Shown: positions 1 to 17,585, numbered from the stretch's first letter. The stretch: DNA of 64,000 nucleotides from Streptomyces sp. DG1A-41 (GCF_037055355.1 NZ_CP146350.1:5541001-5605000), one strand, 5' to 3'. The notes: generated by a model not told the origin, from the letters alone. Made by a program: numbers and translations.

Positions 1-97
1 CCAGGCTGCCTCTGTCTTCCAGGCGCTGCCGTCGAAGCTCGTCCGCACCGTGGACGCGCTCCGTGCCAAGCAGGACGAGCAGGGCGGTGCCGAGTAA
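1..97 (+). CDS. rplJ: 50S ribosomal protein L10 (C-terminal end only)
   Basis: The window opens inside this gene. The last 31 codons (frame from base 2, TAA at 95-97) encode a tail ending in KQDEQGGAE. L10 anchors the L7/L12 dimers on the ribosomal stalk. The identity rests on the position directly upstream of rplL and on the tail, which fits Streptomyces L10 as I remember it; the body of the protein lies outside the window. Confidence 0.85.
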   Translation, partial: QAASVFQALPSKLVRTVDALRAKQDEQGGAE

Positions 98-211
98 CTC
101 GGCTCGCATCCCGGCCCCCGCTGCCTGAAAGCGGAGGCCGTCGCGGGCCAGTAGTACGCCCGCCTCACATGTACATCCGGCACCTGCCGAATTAGTGGAA
201 GGACCGCCATC

Positions 212-601
212 ATGGCGAAGCTCAGCCAGGAAGACCTGCTCGCGCAGTTCGAGGAGATGACCCTCATCGAGCTCTCCGAGTTCGTGAAGGCGTTCGAGGA
301 GAAGTTCGACGTCACCGCCGCCGCGGCCGCCCCGGTCGTCGTCGCCGGTGGTGCCGCTGGTGGCGCCGCCGCCGAGGCCGAGCCCGAGAAGGACGAGTTC
401 GACGTCATCCTCACCGGTGCCGGCGACAAGAAGATCCAGGTCATCAAGGTCGTGCGTGAGCTGACCTCCCTGGGCCTGAAGGAGGCCAAGGACCTGGTCG
501 ACGGTGCGCCGAAGCCGGTTCTGGAGAAGGTCAACAAGGAGGCCGCCGACAAGGCCAAGGAGTCCCTCGAGGGCGCCGGCGCCTCCGTCGAGGTCAAGTA
601 A
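212..601 (+). CDS. rplL: 50S ribosomal protein L7/L12
   Basis: Stalk protein that recruits GTPase translation factors to the ribosome. The 129-aa product has an N-terminal dimerisation domain (about residues 1-35), an Ala/Gly/Val-rich hinge (about 36-58) and the C-terminal factor-binding domain, where the segment [21 protein letters not shown] and the [10 protein letters not shown] helix are clear. ATG is preceded by GGAAGGA at 196-202. It follows rplJ by 114 bp and is followed by a strong hairpin before rpoB, the usual rplJL-rpoBC arrangement in which stalk-protein output exceeds polymerase output. Confidence 0.98.
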   Translation: MAKLSQEDLLAQFEEMTLIELSEFVKAFEEKFDVTAAAAAPVVVAGGAAGGAAAEAEPEKDEFDVILTGAGDKKIQVIKVVRELTSLGLKEAKDLVDGAPKPVLEKVNKEAADKAKESLEGAGASVEVK

Positions 602-662
602 GACCTCCCGGATCCGCCAGGATCCACGACACGTCCCACTGGGCGTGTAACGCGTAAGCGCG

Positions 663-696
663 GAAGAGCGATCATCCATCCGGGTGGTCGCTCTTC
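663..696 (+). terminator. Hairpin between rplL and rpoB (attenuator/partial terminator)
   Basis: The arm GAAGAGCGATCA pairs with TGGTCGCTCTTC (12 bp, one G-T) around a 10-nt loop. There is no long T-tract. The position between rplL and rpoB suits a partial terminator that lets some transcripts continue into rpoBC; that role is inferred. Confidence 0.7.
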
Positions 697-1173
697 GGCG
701 TTTGCGGGGTCCGGCCGCGGTTGCCTTGCACCCTCTGTGGCGGCGGGTATGGTGATCTTCGTCGTGTCTGGGCGGGCCCCGGTTCGGGCAGGGGGGCCTT
801 GACGAACCGCACGCAGCGCGCAATTCTCAGGACGCGTCGTCACAAGGATCCGAATCCGAGGTATGGATCGGCGACGAAGAGGGCAGTATCAACGTGCGTT
901 GAGGGCAGCGCCTTGTCGCAGGAGTGGAACAACGAGGGTCAACACGGGTCTGACAACCCGGACTGGACATCAGTGTGCCATGTGGCTACACTGACCCTTT
1001 GCGCTGCCTGTTAGCTGTCCCCTGCCCGTCACCAGGGGTCTGCCCTCGCCCGAGCATCGACGACAAGACCTGTCTGATCTGGCTTTTCGGCCGGACGGAC
1101 ATAGCTTGTCTCTGTGTACGGGAGAGGGGCCGGTACGCGCGTAGTGAGTCCGAGCCCTCGGAAGGACCCCCTC
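697..1173 (+). other. Non-coding rpoB upstream region
   Basis: About 480 bp between the rplL hairpin and the rpoB start. I see no credible gene: open frames here have no family resemblance and no good ribosome site. The recognisable element is the promoter-like pair at 964-992. A weaker TTGACG at 799-804 followed after 17 nt by AATTCT could be a second promoter. Confidence 0.5.
964..992 (+). promoter_or_regulatory. Candidate rpoB promoter
   Basis: TGGACA at 964-969, a 17-nt spacer and TACACT at 987-992 fit a vegetative sigma (HrdB-type) promoter. The implied transcript start near 999 gives a leader of about 175 nt before rpoB. This is pattern matching only; no mapped start is known to me for this strain. 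Confidence 0.5.
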
Positions 1174-4100
1174 TTGGCCGCCTCGCGCAACGCCTCGACC
1201 GCGAATACGAACAACGGCGCCAGCACCGCCCCGCTGCGCATCTCTTTTGCAAAGATCAAGGAGCCTCTCGAGGTTCCGAACCTGCTCGCGCTGCAGACCG
1301 AGAGCTTCGACTGGCTGCTCGGCAACACGGCCTGGCAGAGTCGGGTCGAGGAGGCTCTGGAGAACGGTCAGGACGTCCCCACCAAGTCCGGGCTCGAGGA
1401 GATCTTCGAGGAGATCTCCCCGATCGAGGACTTCAGCGGGTCGATGTCGCTGACCTTCCGCGACCACCGCTTCGAGCCGCCGAAGAACTCGATCGACGAG
1501 TGCAAGGAGCGCGACTTCACGTACGCGGCCCCGCTCTTCGTCACCGCCGAGTTCACGAACAACGAGACCGGCGAGATCAAGTCCCAGACCGTCTTCATGG
1601 GCGACTTCCCGTTGATGACGAACAAGGGCACCTTCGTCATCAACGGCACCGAGCGTGTCGTGGTGTCGCAGCTCGTCCGTTCGCCCGGTGTCTACTTCGA
1701 CTCCTCCATCGACAAGACGTCCGACAAGGACATCTTCTCCGCCAAGATCATCCCGTCCCGGGGTGCCTGGCTGGAGATGGAGATCGACAAGCGCGACATG
1801 GTCGGTGTCCGCATCGACCGCAAGCGCAAGCAGTCCGTCACCGTCCTGCTCAAGGCGCTCGGCTGGACCACCGAGCAGATCCTCGAGGAGTTCGGCGAGT
1901 ACGAGTCCATGCGCGCCACCCTGGAGAAGGACCACACCCAGGGCCAGGACGACGCGCTGCTCGACATCTACCGCAAGCTGCGTCCGGGCGAGCCCCCCAC
2001 GCGTGAGGCCGCGCAGACGCTGCTCGAGAACCTCTACTTCAACCCCAAGCGCTACGACCTGGCCAAGGTCGGCCGCTACAAGGTCAACAAGAAGCTGGGT
2101 ACGGACACCCCGCTGGACGCCGGGATCCTGACCGTCGAGGACATCATCGCGACGATCAAGTACCTGGTGAAGCTGCACGCCGGCGAGACCGAGACGGTCG
2201 GTGACAACGGCACGTCCGTGGTCGTCGAGACCGACGACATCGACCACTTCGGCAACCGCCGCCTGCGCAGCGTCGGCGAGCTCATCCAGAACCAGGTCCG
2301 TACGGGTCTGGCGCGTATGGAGCGAGTCGTCCGCGAGCGGATGACGACCCAGGACGTCGAGGCGATCACGCCGCAGACCCTGATCAACATCCGGCCGGTC
2401 GTCGCCTCCATCAAGGAGTTCTTCGGCACCAGCCAGCTGTCCCAGTTCATGGACCAGAACAACCCGCTGTCGGGTCTGACGCACAAGCGGCGTCTGTCCG
2501 CGCTCGGCCCGGGTGGTCTGTCCCGTGAGCGGGCCGGCTTCGAGGTCCGTGACGTGCACCCCTCGCACTACGGCCGCATGTGCCCGATCGAGACCCCTGA
2601 AGGCCCGAACATCGGTCTGATCGGCTCGCTCGCCACCTACGGCCGGGTCAACGCGTTCGGTTTTGTCGAGACCCCGTACCGCAAGGTGTTCGAGGGCCAG
2701 GTCACCGACCAGGTCGACTACCTCACGGCCGATGAGGAGGACCGCTTCGTCATCGCGCAGGCCAACGCGCCGCTGACGGACGACCTCCGCTTCGCCGAGG
2801 CACGCGTGCTGGTCCGCCGTAAGGGCGGCGAGGTCGACTACGTCGGCCCCGAGGACGTGGACTACATGGACGTCTCGCCGCGCCAGATGGTGTCGGTCGC
2901 GACGGCCATGATCCCCTTCCTGGAGCACGACGACGCCAACCGTGCCCTCATGGGCGCGAACATGATGCGCCAGGCCGTTCCGCTGATCCAGGCGGAGTCC
3001 CCGCTCGTCGGCACCGGCATGGAGTACCGCTCCGCGGTCGACGCCGGCGACGTGGTCAAGGCCGAGAAGGCCGGTGTGGTCCAGGAGGTCTCCGCGGACT
3101 ACATCACCACCGCCAACGACGACGGCACGTACATCACGTACCGCCTGGCCAAGTTCGCCCGCTCCAACCAGGGCACCTCGGTCAACCAGAAGGTCATCGT
3201 CGCCGAGGGCGACCGGATCATCGAGGGCCAGGTCCTCGCCGACGGTCCGGCCACCCAGCAGGGCGAGATGGCGCTCGGCAAGAACCTGCTCGTGGCGTTC
3301 ATGCCGTGGGAGGGTCACAACTACGAGGACGCGATCATCCTGTCGCAGCGCCTCGTGCAGGACGACGTCCTCTCCTCGATCCACATCGAGGAGCACGAGG
3401 TCGACGCCCGTGACACCAAGCTCGGCCCCGAGGAGATCACCCGGGACATCCCGAACGTCTCCGAGGAGGTCCTCGCCGACCTCGACGAGCGCGGCATCAT
3501 CCGTATCGGTGCCGAGGTCATCGCCGGTGACATCCTCGTCGGCAAGGTCACGCCCAAGGGCGAGACCGAGCTGACGCCCGAGGAGCGCCTGCTGCGCGCG
3601 ATCTTCGGTGAGAAGGCCCGTGAGGTCCGTGACACCTCGCTGAAGGTGCCGCACGGCGAGACCGGCAAGGTCATCGGTGTGCGCGTCTTCGACCGCGAGG
3701 AGGGCGACGAGCTTCCCCCGGTGTGAACCAGCTGGTGCGCGTCTACGTCGCGCAGAAGCGCAAGATCACCGACGGTGACAAGCTCGCCGGCCGCCACGGC
3801 AACAAGGGCGTCATCTCGAAGATCCTGCCGATCGAGGACATGCCGTTCCTGGAGGACGGCACCCCGGTCGACATCATCCTCAACCCGCTCGGTGTCCCCT
3901 CCCGAATGAACCCGGGGCAGGTCCTGGAGATCCACCTCGGCTGGCTCGCCAGCCAGGGCTGGGATGTCTCCGGTCTCGCCGACGAGTGGGCGCAGCGCCT
4001 CCAGGCCATCGACGCCGACCAGGTCCCGCCGCGGACCAACGTCGCGACGCCGGTCTTCGACGGTGCCCGCGAGGACGAGCTGGCCGGCCTGCTGGAGCAC

Positions 4101-4658
4101 ACCATCCCGAACCGCGACGGCGACCGCCTGGTCCTCCCGTCCGGTAAGGCCCGGCTGTTCGACGGCCGCTCCGGCGAGCCGTTCCCGGACCCGATCTCGG
4201 TCGGGTACATGTACATCCTCAAGCTGCACCACCTGGTCGACGACAAGCTGCACGCCCGTTCGACCGGCCCGTACTCGATGATCACCCAGCAGCCGCTGGG
4301 TGGTAAGGCTCAGTTCGGTGGCCAGCGGTTCGGCGAGATGGAGGTGTGGGCGCTCGAGGCGTACGGCGCCGCCTACGCCCTCCAGGAACTGCTGACCATC
4401 AAGTCCGACGACGTCACCGGCCGCGTGAAGGTCTACGAGGCCATCGTCAAGGGCGAGAACATCCCCGAGCCCGGCATCCCCGAGTCCTTCAAGGTGCTCA
4501 TCAAGGAGATGCAGTCTCTCTGCCTGAACGTGGAGGTGCTGTCCAGCGACGGTATGTCCATCGAGATGCGTGACACCGACGAGGACGTCTTCCGCGCTGC
4601 GGAGGAGCTCGGCATCGACCTGTCCCGGCGCGAGCCGAGCAGCGTCGAAGAGGTCTGA
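1174..4658 (+). CDS. rpoB: RNA polymerase beta subunit (one-base frame break in this sequence)
   Basis: Catalytic-core subunit of RNA polymerase. TTG at 1174 is chosen as start because GGAAGGA lies at 1160-1166 and the product then begins LAASRNAS as in other Streptomyces. The rifampicin-binding region is wild type in appearance ([28 protein letters not shown]), with the His and Ser positions linked to resistance unchanged. Translation stops at a TGA just after 3720, but the frame resumes at once with [19 protein letters not shown] and runs to 4658. One missing G after CTTCCCCCG (3712-3720) would restore PPGVNQ and give 1161 codons plus stop, the length I recall for Streptomyces RpoB. As written it is interrupted; an essential gene makes a base-calling error the likeliest reason. 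rpoC follows 96 bp downstream. Confidence 0.96.
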
Positions 4659-4754
4659 CGGGAGTCCGGCGGGCCTTGGTGAGACCGAGGCCCGCCGGCC
4701 CAGGACCCCCGTATCAGACCAAAGACTTACAACCCTGAGAGGGATTGACGCATA

Positions 4755-8654
<3,900 letters not shown>

Positions 8655-8672
8655 GCGAGTCGCTTGAGCCGG

Positions 8673-8700
8673 AGGGCGGTCACCTTGGGGTGGCCGCCCT
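8673..8700 (+). terminator. Terminator after rpoC
   Basis: AGGGCGGTCACC pairs with GGTGGCCGCCCT (12 bp, one T-G) around the tetraloop TTGG, starting 18 bp after the rpoC stop. It lacks a long T-run, as is common in Streptomyces. Confidence 0.8.
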
Positions 8701-8788
8701 TCGGCGTGTCCGTGGGGACGAACCGGTGCCAGGAGGGCCGTCAGGGCGCATCATGGAGGGACTCCGGCGTACCGGGGAGGTGCCGTAC

Positions 8789-9309
8789 GTGTCGCAGCCG
8801 CCCTACCCGTCCTGGCAGCCCTGGCAGGGCCCCAGTGCCCCGTCGATGCTCGCCTCGCATGCCGATCGGGAGCGGGCCGTGGATGTGCTCAGAGCCGGGT
8901 ACGGCGAGGGGCGGATGGAGCGCGACGAGTTCGAGCAGCGGGTGGCGCGGGCGTACGCGGCGCGGACCGTGGGGGAGCTGGCGCTGCTCGTCGCCGATCT
9001 GCCTCAGGGGCCGCTGGCGCAGCCGCCCGGGGTCATGCCCGTGCCGCGGACGTTTCTGCCCGCGCCCCGGCCGCGGACGAACGGGAAGGCGGTGGCGGCC
9101 GGCGTGTGCGGTCTGCTGTGTGTGCCGACCATGGGGCTGACCGGGATTCCGGCCGTGGTGCTGGGGCATGTGGCGCGGGCCGAGATCCGCAGCCGGGGGA
9201 ACTGGGGGACGGGCTCGCGCTGACCGGTCTCGTGCTCGGGTGGTTGTCCACGGCCGGCTGGGCACTCGTCCTGGTGTTGCTGACGGTGGTGTCCATCGCG
9301 GCCGAGTGA
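8789..9309 (+). CDS. DUF1707/DUF4190-type small membrane protein (one-base frame break)
   Basis: Function unknown. From GTG 8789 (GGGGAGG at 8774-8780) the product has a Pro/Trp-rich start, a DUF1707-like segment (ASHADRERAVDVLRAGYGEG, then VGELALLVADLP) and a hydrophobic half with PTMGLTGIPAVVLGHVARAEIR. The written frame ends at 9223 as RSRGNWGTGSR, but the neighbouring frame continues the family pattern (GELGDGLALTGLVLGWLST, then a hydrophobic helix) to TGA at 9309. One missing G in the G-run at 9195-9199 would join them into 173 aa. An ATG at 8753 is an alternative start with no better ribosome site. The gene stands alone between rpoC and the str operon. Confidence 0.8.
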
Positions 9310-9425
9310 ATCCCGGGCAGCAAGAAACATGAGCAAATCGGACAGGCTGTCATCGAATTGAAGATCGAGAACGGCCGGGGGGCTTGACATGTCCCGCATG
9401 GCGATGCGGGCGGCACCCATTTGTT

Positions 9426-9454
9426 TTGACCGCAGCGAATGCGGTAGGTACGCT
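9426..9454 (+). promoter_or_regulatory. Candidate rpsL (str operon) promoter
   Basis: TTGACC at 9426-9431, a 17-nt spacer and TACGCT at 9449-9454. The implied start near 9461 gives a leader of about 188 nt before rpsL. The region between 9310 and 9425 shows nothing else recognisable. Confidence 0.65.
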
Positions 9455-9573
9455 CAGACCTTGTGCCTGGGGTGTGCCCTGGCTCGCGTGCGTGCCATGA
9501 ACCGCACGTCGAGCCGTAACCGGCCACCGTAATCTGCGCTTAATTCTGCCTGGCGGCGGGAGTCCGCGTGATT

Positions 9574-9598
9574 CGACACACCCGACCGCGTGGGTCGG
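9574..9598 (+). promoter_or_regulatory. Hairpin motif in rpsL leader, shared with rpsJ leader
   Basis: A 25-nt element beginning CGACACA and ending CGTGGGTCGG matches 22957-22981 at 24 of 25 positions (A versus G at position 7). Its core CCGACC-GCGTG-GGTCGG can form a 6-bp hairpin. It sits 50 nt before the rpsL GTG. Conservation in front of two different ribosomal operons suggests an RNA or DNA control element; function is inferred. Confidence 0.6.
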
Positions 9599-9648
9599 CG
9601 ACGTTCCAGGTTAGCTTCACCTATCGGCACACAGAAACCGGAGAAGTA

Positions 9649-10020
9649 GTGCCTACGATCCAGCAGCTGGTCCGCAAGGGCCGGCAGGACAAGGTCGAGA
9701 AGAACAAGACGCCCGCACTCGAGGGTTCCCCTCAGCGTCGTGGCGTCTGCACGCGTGTGTTCACGACCACCCCGAAGAAGCCGAACTCGGCCCTGCGTAA
9801 GGTCGCGCGTGTGCGTCTGACCAGCGGGATCGAGGTCACCGCTTACATTCCGGGTGAGGGACACAACCTGCAGGAGCACTCCATCGTGCTCGTGCGCGGC
9901 GGCCGTGTGAAGGACCTGCCGGGTGTTCGCTACAAGATCATCCGCGGCTCGCTCGACACTCAGGGTGTCAAGAACCGCAAGCAGGCTCGCAGCCGTTACG
10001 GCGCCAAGAAGGAGAAGTAA
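9649..10020 (+). CDS. rpsL: 30S ribosomal protein S12
   Basis: Decoding-centre protein, 123 aa from GTG 9649 (GGAG at 9640-9643), beginning [12 protein letters not shown]. The streptomycin-related lysines look wild type: [19 protein letters not shown] and [12 protein letters not shown]. An upstream in-frame extension exists but has no family support. First gene of the str operon; rpsG begins 3 nt after its stop. Confidence 0.98.
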   Translation: MPTIQQLVRKGRQDKVEKNKTPALEGSPQRRGVCTRVFTTTPKKPNSALRKVARVRLTSGIEVTAYIPGEGHNLQEHSIVLVRGGRVKDLPGVRYKIIRGSLDTQGVKNRKQARSRYGAKKEK

Positions 10021-10022
10021 GA

Positions 10023-10493
10023 ATGCCTCGTAAGGGCCCCGCCCCGAAGCGCCCGGTCATCATCGACCCGGTCTACGGTTCTCCTCTGGTGACCTCCCTG
10101 ATCAACAAGGTGCTGCTGAACGGCAAGCGCTCCACCGCCGAGCGCATCGTCTACGGCGCCATGGAGGGCCTGCGCGAGAAGACCGGCAACGACCCGGTCA
10201 TCACGCTGAAGCGCGCTCTCGAGAACATCAAGCCGACCCTCGAGGTCAAGTCCCGCCGTGTCGGTGGTGCCACCTACCAGGTCCCGGTCGAGGTCAAGCC
10301 CGGCCGTGCCAACACCCTGGCGCTGCGCTGGCTCGTCGGTTACTCCCGCGCCCGTCGCGAGAAGACCATGACCGAGCGTCTGCTCAACGAGCTCCTCGAC
10401 GCCAGCAACGGCCTGGGTGCCGCTGTGAAGAAGCGCGAGGACACGCACAAGATGGCCGAGTCCAACAAGGCCTTCGCGCACTACCGCTGGTAG
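10023..10493 (+). CDS. rpsG: 30S ribosomal protein S7
   Basis: Primary assembly protein of the 30S head, 156 aa, starting [10 protein letters not shown]. The RNA-binding stretch [21 protein letters not shown] and the C-terminus NKAFAHYRW are typical. It starts 2 nt after the rpsL stop and lies 39 bp before fusA, so it is co-transcribed within the str operon. Confidence 0.98.
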   Translation: MPRKGPAPKRPVIIDPVYGSPLVTSLINKVLLNGKRSTAERIVYGAMEGLREKTGNDPVITLKRALENIKPTLEVKSRRVGGATYQVPVEVKPGRANTLALRWLVGYSRARREKTMTERLLNELLDASNGLGAAVKKREDTHKMAESNKAFAHYRW

Positions 10494-10532
10494 TCGCAGA
10501 CCCCATCGAGACCGAGAGAAGACTGAAGCCTT

Positions 10533-12659
<2,127 letters not shown>

Positions 12660-12679
12660 CGCACAGCGTCTACACGCCG

Positions 12680-12685
12680 TAGGCT
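12680..12685 (+). promoter_or_regulatory. Candidate tuf -10 element between fusA and tuf
   Basis: TAGGCT, a good Streptomyces -10 hexamer, occurs in the context GCCGTAGGCTTG, repeated before rpsH at 30031-30042. No convincing -35 is visible. From established work a separate tuf1 promoter exists in the fusA-tuf interval of some Streptomyces; whether this is its counterpart here is inference. Confidence 0.35.
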
Positions 12686-12703
12686 TGACTCCGGAGCCTT
12701 GAC

Positions 12704-12737
12704 GGGCATTCCGCCGCAAATCGTGGCGGAAATGCCC
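12704..12737 (+). terminator. Hairpin in the fusA-tuf interval
   Basis: GGGCATTCCGCC pairs with GGCGGA-ATGCCC (12 bp with one bulged A), loop 9 nt. It could attenuate str read-through or shape the tuf leader. No T-tract follows. Confidence 0.5.
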
Positions 12738-12816
12738 CGGGGCCCGGGCTTTCCAGCAAAGATCACCTGGCGCCGATGAGTAAGGCGTACCAGAACCACT
12801 CCACAGGAGGACCCCA

Positions 12817-14010
<1,194 letters not shown>

Positions 14011-14053
14011 GTCTTCGGACTGGCTTGAGGGTCGACTGACCTGAGTGGCTCGG

Positions 14054-14087
14054 AGGGGCCCGTACGACTTCGGTCGTGCGGGCCCCT
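14054..14087 (+). terminator. Terminator after tuf
   Basis: Fifteen base pairs (AGGGGCCCGTACGAC with GTCGTGCGGGCCCCT, one T-G) closed by the stable tetraloop TTCG, followed by TTT. It ends the str operon and may also serve the converging tsnR gene. Confidence 0.9.
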
Positions 14088-14132
14088 TTGCCGTCGTACC
14101 GCCGAAGAGGGCGGGTCATCCGGGATGAGCGG

Positions 14133-14957
<825 letters not shown>

Positions 14958-15024
14958 CTAGGTCCCTGATCTCTTGTGCCATGCGTTCCCGTTGGCGATC
15001 ACGCGAGCTGTGTGCCGCAATACC

Positions 15025-15885
15025 TCAGGCCGGTGGTCGACCGGTCGCTTCGCAGTCGTGGCAGCGGCCGGGGGCCGGTGCGCGGAAGGCACGGTCGCAG
15101 CCGTCGCAGGTCTGGAAGGGGTGACGGACGGCCGGCGGTGGTGAGGGCGCCCGGAACGGGGGCGGTGGCGGAAGTCGGTCTGCGAGGCGGTGGGCCAGGA
15201 GGGCGGCCGGGCGGCGCAGTTGCTGGGGCGGGAGGTCGGTGGTCAGGGCGTGGCGTGCGGCGGTCGGAGTGAGGTCGCGTTCGAGCCAGGCGGCGACGCC
15301 GGGGGCCAGGTGGGCGGTGTCGTGGGCGGAGAGGAACAGGCGGGGGTCGTGGCGGCGGAGGTCCGCTAGGAGGTCCGTGGCCTGTTGGAGGAGAGTGGGG
15401 GAGGGGCAGGCGGGGGCCGGGACGGTGGGGAGAGGTTTTGCGGGGGTCCGCTTCCTCGGGGCGTGCGCTCGCCGTACCGGGGCGTGGGTGTCCTCCGCAC
15501 GGCGGCCGGGCTGGTTGCAGGAGATCGTGCGGGTGACGATCCGGCCGCCGGGGACGCGTTCGCGCTCGCGCCGCAGGTAGCCGTGGGCCACCAGCTCGCG
15601 CAGAGCTGCGGCGATACGGGTCGTGCCCTCCGGGAAACGGGCGGCGAGGGACTTGATGTCGACTCGGGCGCCCGCGGGGAGCGACTGGATGTGCACGCCC
15701 AGCCCGATCGCGAGCAGCGACAGCTCCTGATGCTGGGCGAGGTGGTTGCCGATCACCGTGAAGCGGGTGGTGTGGCGGGTGTGATCGTGAGCCAGGCCGG
15801 TGTGGGGGTGCCGCCGGTTCGGGTGCTTCTTCCCGGTTACGGGGGTGTGGGCGTGCGAGGGCACGTTAGGGTTCTGCGTATCCAT
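15025..15885 (-). CDS. HTH protein with C-terminal zinc-ribbon-like motif
   Basis: Unnamed Streptomyces-type DNA-binding protein, 286 aa from ATG 15885 (MDTQNPN). A winged-helix-like region (about residues 40-125: LSLLAIGLGVHIQSLPAG, then RIAAALRELVAHGYLRRER) is followed by an Arg/Pro-rich linker, a helical region, and a C-terminal CDGCDRAF...GRCHDC four-cysteine motif that looks like a zinc ribbon. The frame is open upstream to 15993, but that extension has no clear ribosome site. Same strand as tsnR, 76 bp upstream of it, so the two may be co-transcribed. Role unknown. Confidence 0.7.
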   Translation of the reverse strand: MDTQNPNVPSHAHTPVTGKKHPNRRHPHTGLAHDHTRHTTRFTVIGNHLAQHQELSLLAIGLGVHIQSLPAGARVDIKSLAARFPEGTTRIAAALRELVAHGYLRRERERVPGGRIVTRTISCNQPGRRAEDTHAPVRRAHAPRKRTPAKPLPTVPAPACPSPTLLQQATDLLADLRRHDPRLFLSAHDTAHLAPGVAAWLERDLTPTAARHALTTDLPPQQLRRPAALLAHRLADRLPPPPPFRAPSPPPAVRHPFQTCDGCDRAFRAPAPGRCHDCEATGRPPA

Positions 15886-16146
15886 CAGGAAGTTGGAGCC
15901 TTCCTCGGTGGTCAGGCCCTCGCACTGGGATTGCCGTCCCGGCGAGGGCCGTCGCATGTCTGCGGTGTGTTGCCCTGAGCGTGGGGCAGGCAATGGCTCC
16001 CGAATCCAGCTGAGTTGGTGATGTTCACTCGCGTGGGTGAGGCGGCGGCCTGGGCGGGAGGGGTGGGGCTTGGCGGGGTTCCTTCATCCTGGTGGTCCTT
16101 GAGGGAGACCGCCCGCGGCACCGGGGCGCGAGGTGTCGGGCTCCGG

Positions 16147-16556
16147 TCAGAGGGCGAGTTCTGCCCAGACGGTCTTGCGCGGCGGCGGGCCGGGGTGACG
16201 CCCCAGCGGTCGGCGAGGGCGTCGACGAGGAGAAGGCCACGGCCGGACTCGGACTCCGGGGCGGGGAGCCAGGGTGTCGGCAGCCGGTCGTCGCGGGTGT
16301 CCGTGACCTCGATGCGGAGGGTGTCGGCTACGACGTAGAGGAGCAGGCGGAAGTCGCGGCCGGGGATGCGGCCGTGTTGCGCCGCGTTGGCCGACAGCTC
16401 TGCGACGACCTGCCTCGCAGGATCCAACGGCAGTTCCCAGGAGCGCAGTTGTTCGGTGGCCAGGAGACGGGCCAGGCGGGCGCCGCGTGGGGTGGAGGAC
16501 AGCTGGATGCTGAAGTTGCGGATGGGGGTCGCGAGTTCGGGGGATCTCTGCGTCAC
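16147..16556 (-). CDS. HATPase-type regulator (AbaA-like anti-sigma ATPase; one-base frame break)
   Basis: Short GHKL-type ATP-binding protein. It shows the N-box region (VVAELSANAAQHGRIPGRDFR), a D-x-R region (IEVTDTRDDRLP) and a glycine-rich box (SESGRGLLLVDALADRWGV). After GVTP the written frame diverges into Arg/Pro-rich sequence; the adjacent frame gives PPPRKTVWAELAL followed by a stop at 16147, the usual ending of this family. One missing base near 16190-16191 (GGGCC for GGGCCC on the plus strand) explains it and gives 136 aa. It is divergent from the XRE gene and with DUF397 completes a whiJ-like set. Confidence 0.8.
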
Positions 16557-16707
16557 GTCACTCAGCGTGGCGGTCCGCGCTTACCGTGAACAGTGACTCA
16601 GCGGGTGCGTACGGTAACTGTCCGGAGCTTGTCCGGTGGTGTCCGGGCTGTCGGGTCCGGTCGTACGGGTAGGGCGCTGGCACGGTCGTACGACGGAAGG
16701 GTGCGGG

Positions 16708-17585
16708 ATGACGGCGGTCGAGGCGGACGCGGGTCGGCTCAAGGACGAGGCGGACGAGCCGGGTTGGAGGTGGATCCGGACGACGAGTGGGGCGTCGCGG
16801 TCATCGCCACCGTCGGGCGGCAGCTGAAACTGCGGCGGGAGGCGGTGGGGATGCGGGCCGCCGAGTCCGGGACGGCGGTCGGGTACGGCGAGGACATGGT
16901 CTACAAGATCGAGGGCGGGAAGCGGATCCCTCGGCAGGACTATCTGGTCAGGGCTGATGAGGTGCTGGGGGCGGGTGGGCTGATTGCGGCGACGTGGGAG
17001 GACGTGAAGAGGGTCCGGTATCCGAAGAGCGTGCGGGCGCTTGCGGAACTGGAGGGCAAGGCGGTTGAGCTGGGGGTGTACGTCGGGCTCAGCATCCATG
17101 GGCTGTTGCAGACGCCGGAGCATGCGCGCGCATTGTTCGAGGCGTGGCAGCCGCCGTACTCGGAGGAGGAAGTGGAGAACCTGGTCGCCGCCCGTATGGC
17201 CAGGAAGTCGATCTTCGAGCGCTCTCCTGCTCCCGCGCTCAGCTTCGTCCTGGAAGAGGCGACGCTGCGTCGGCCGGTTGGAGGCACAATGGTGTGGCGT
17301 CAGCAGCTCGAACACCTGCTGGGGGTGGCTCGATTGCGTAACGTCACGCTTCAGGTGATGCCATTGAGCTCGGGAGCCCACCCTGGGCTGGATGGCAGGA
17401 TCGAGGTGGTGAAGTTCGCAGACGGCACGGCCGTGGGGCGCTCCGATGGTGCGTTCAGCGGTCGGCCGACCTCTGATCCGAAGCACCTGCGGATCCTTGA
17501 GCTGCGGTATGGCACCATCCGGGCGCAGGCTCATACGCCGGGAGAGTCGCTGGCCTTCATCGAGCAAGTGCTTGGAGAAACATGA
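16708..17585 (+). CDS. XRE/Scr1-type (WhiJ-like) regulator (one-base frame break)
   Basis: Helix-turn-helix protein of the large Streptomyces WhiJ-like family. ATG 16708 (GGAAGGG at 16695-16701) gives MTAVEADAGRLKDEADEPGW. The frame then changes at about 16766-16768, where one missing G restores WEVDPDDEWGVAVIATVGRQ. After that follow the HTH (LKLRREAVGMRAAE to KIEGGKRIPRQDY) and the DUF5753-like C-terminal domain (VYVGLSIHGLLQTPEHARAL; MVWRQQLEHLLGVARLRNV). The corrected length is 292 aa. The stop overlaps the DUF397 start in ATGA, indicating coupled translation. Confidence 0.85.

Noticed and set aside
721..1014. Possible small gene between rplL and rpoB
   Set aside because: No ribosome site, no family pattern, and it covers the likely rpoB promoter.
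2400..2560. Rifampicin-resistance changes in rpoB
   Set aside because: The resistance-determining segment has the normal His and Ser residues ([10 protein letters not shown]).
9760..9960. Streptomycin-resistance changes in rpsL
   Set aside because: Both key lysines (PKKPNS and RVKDLPG) are unchanged.
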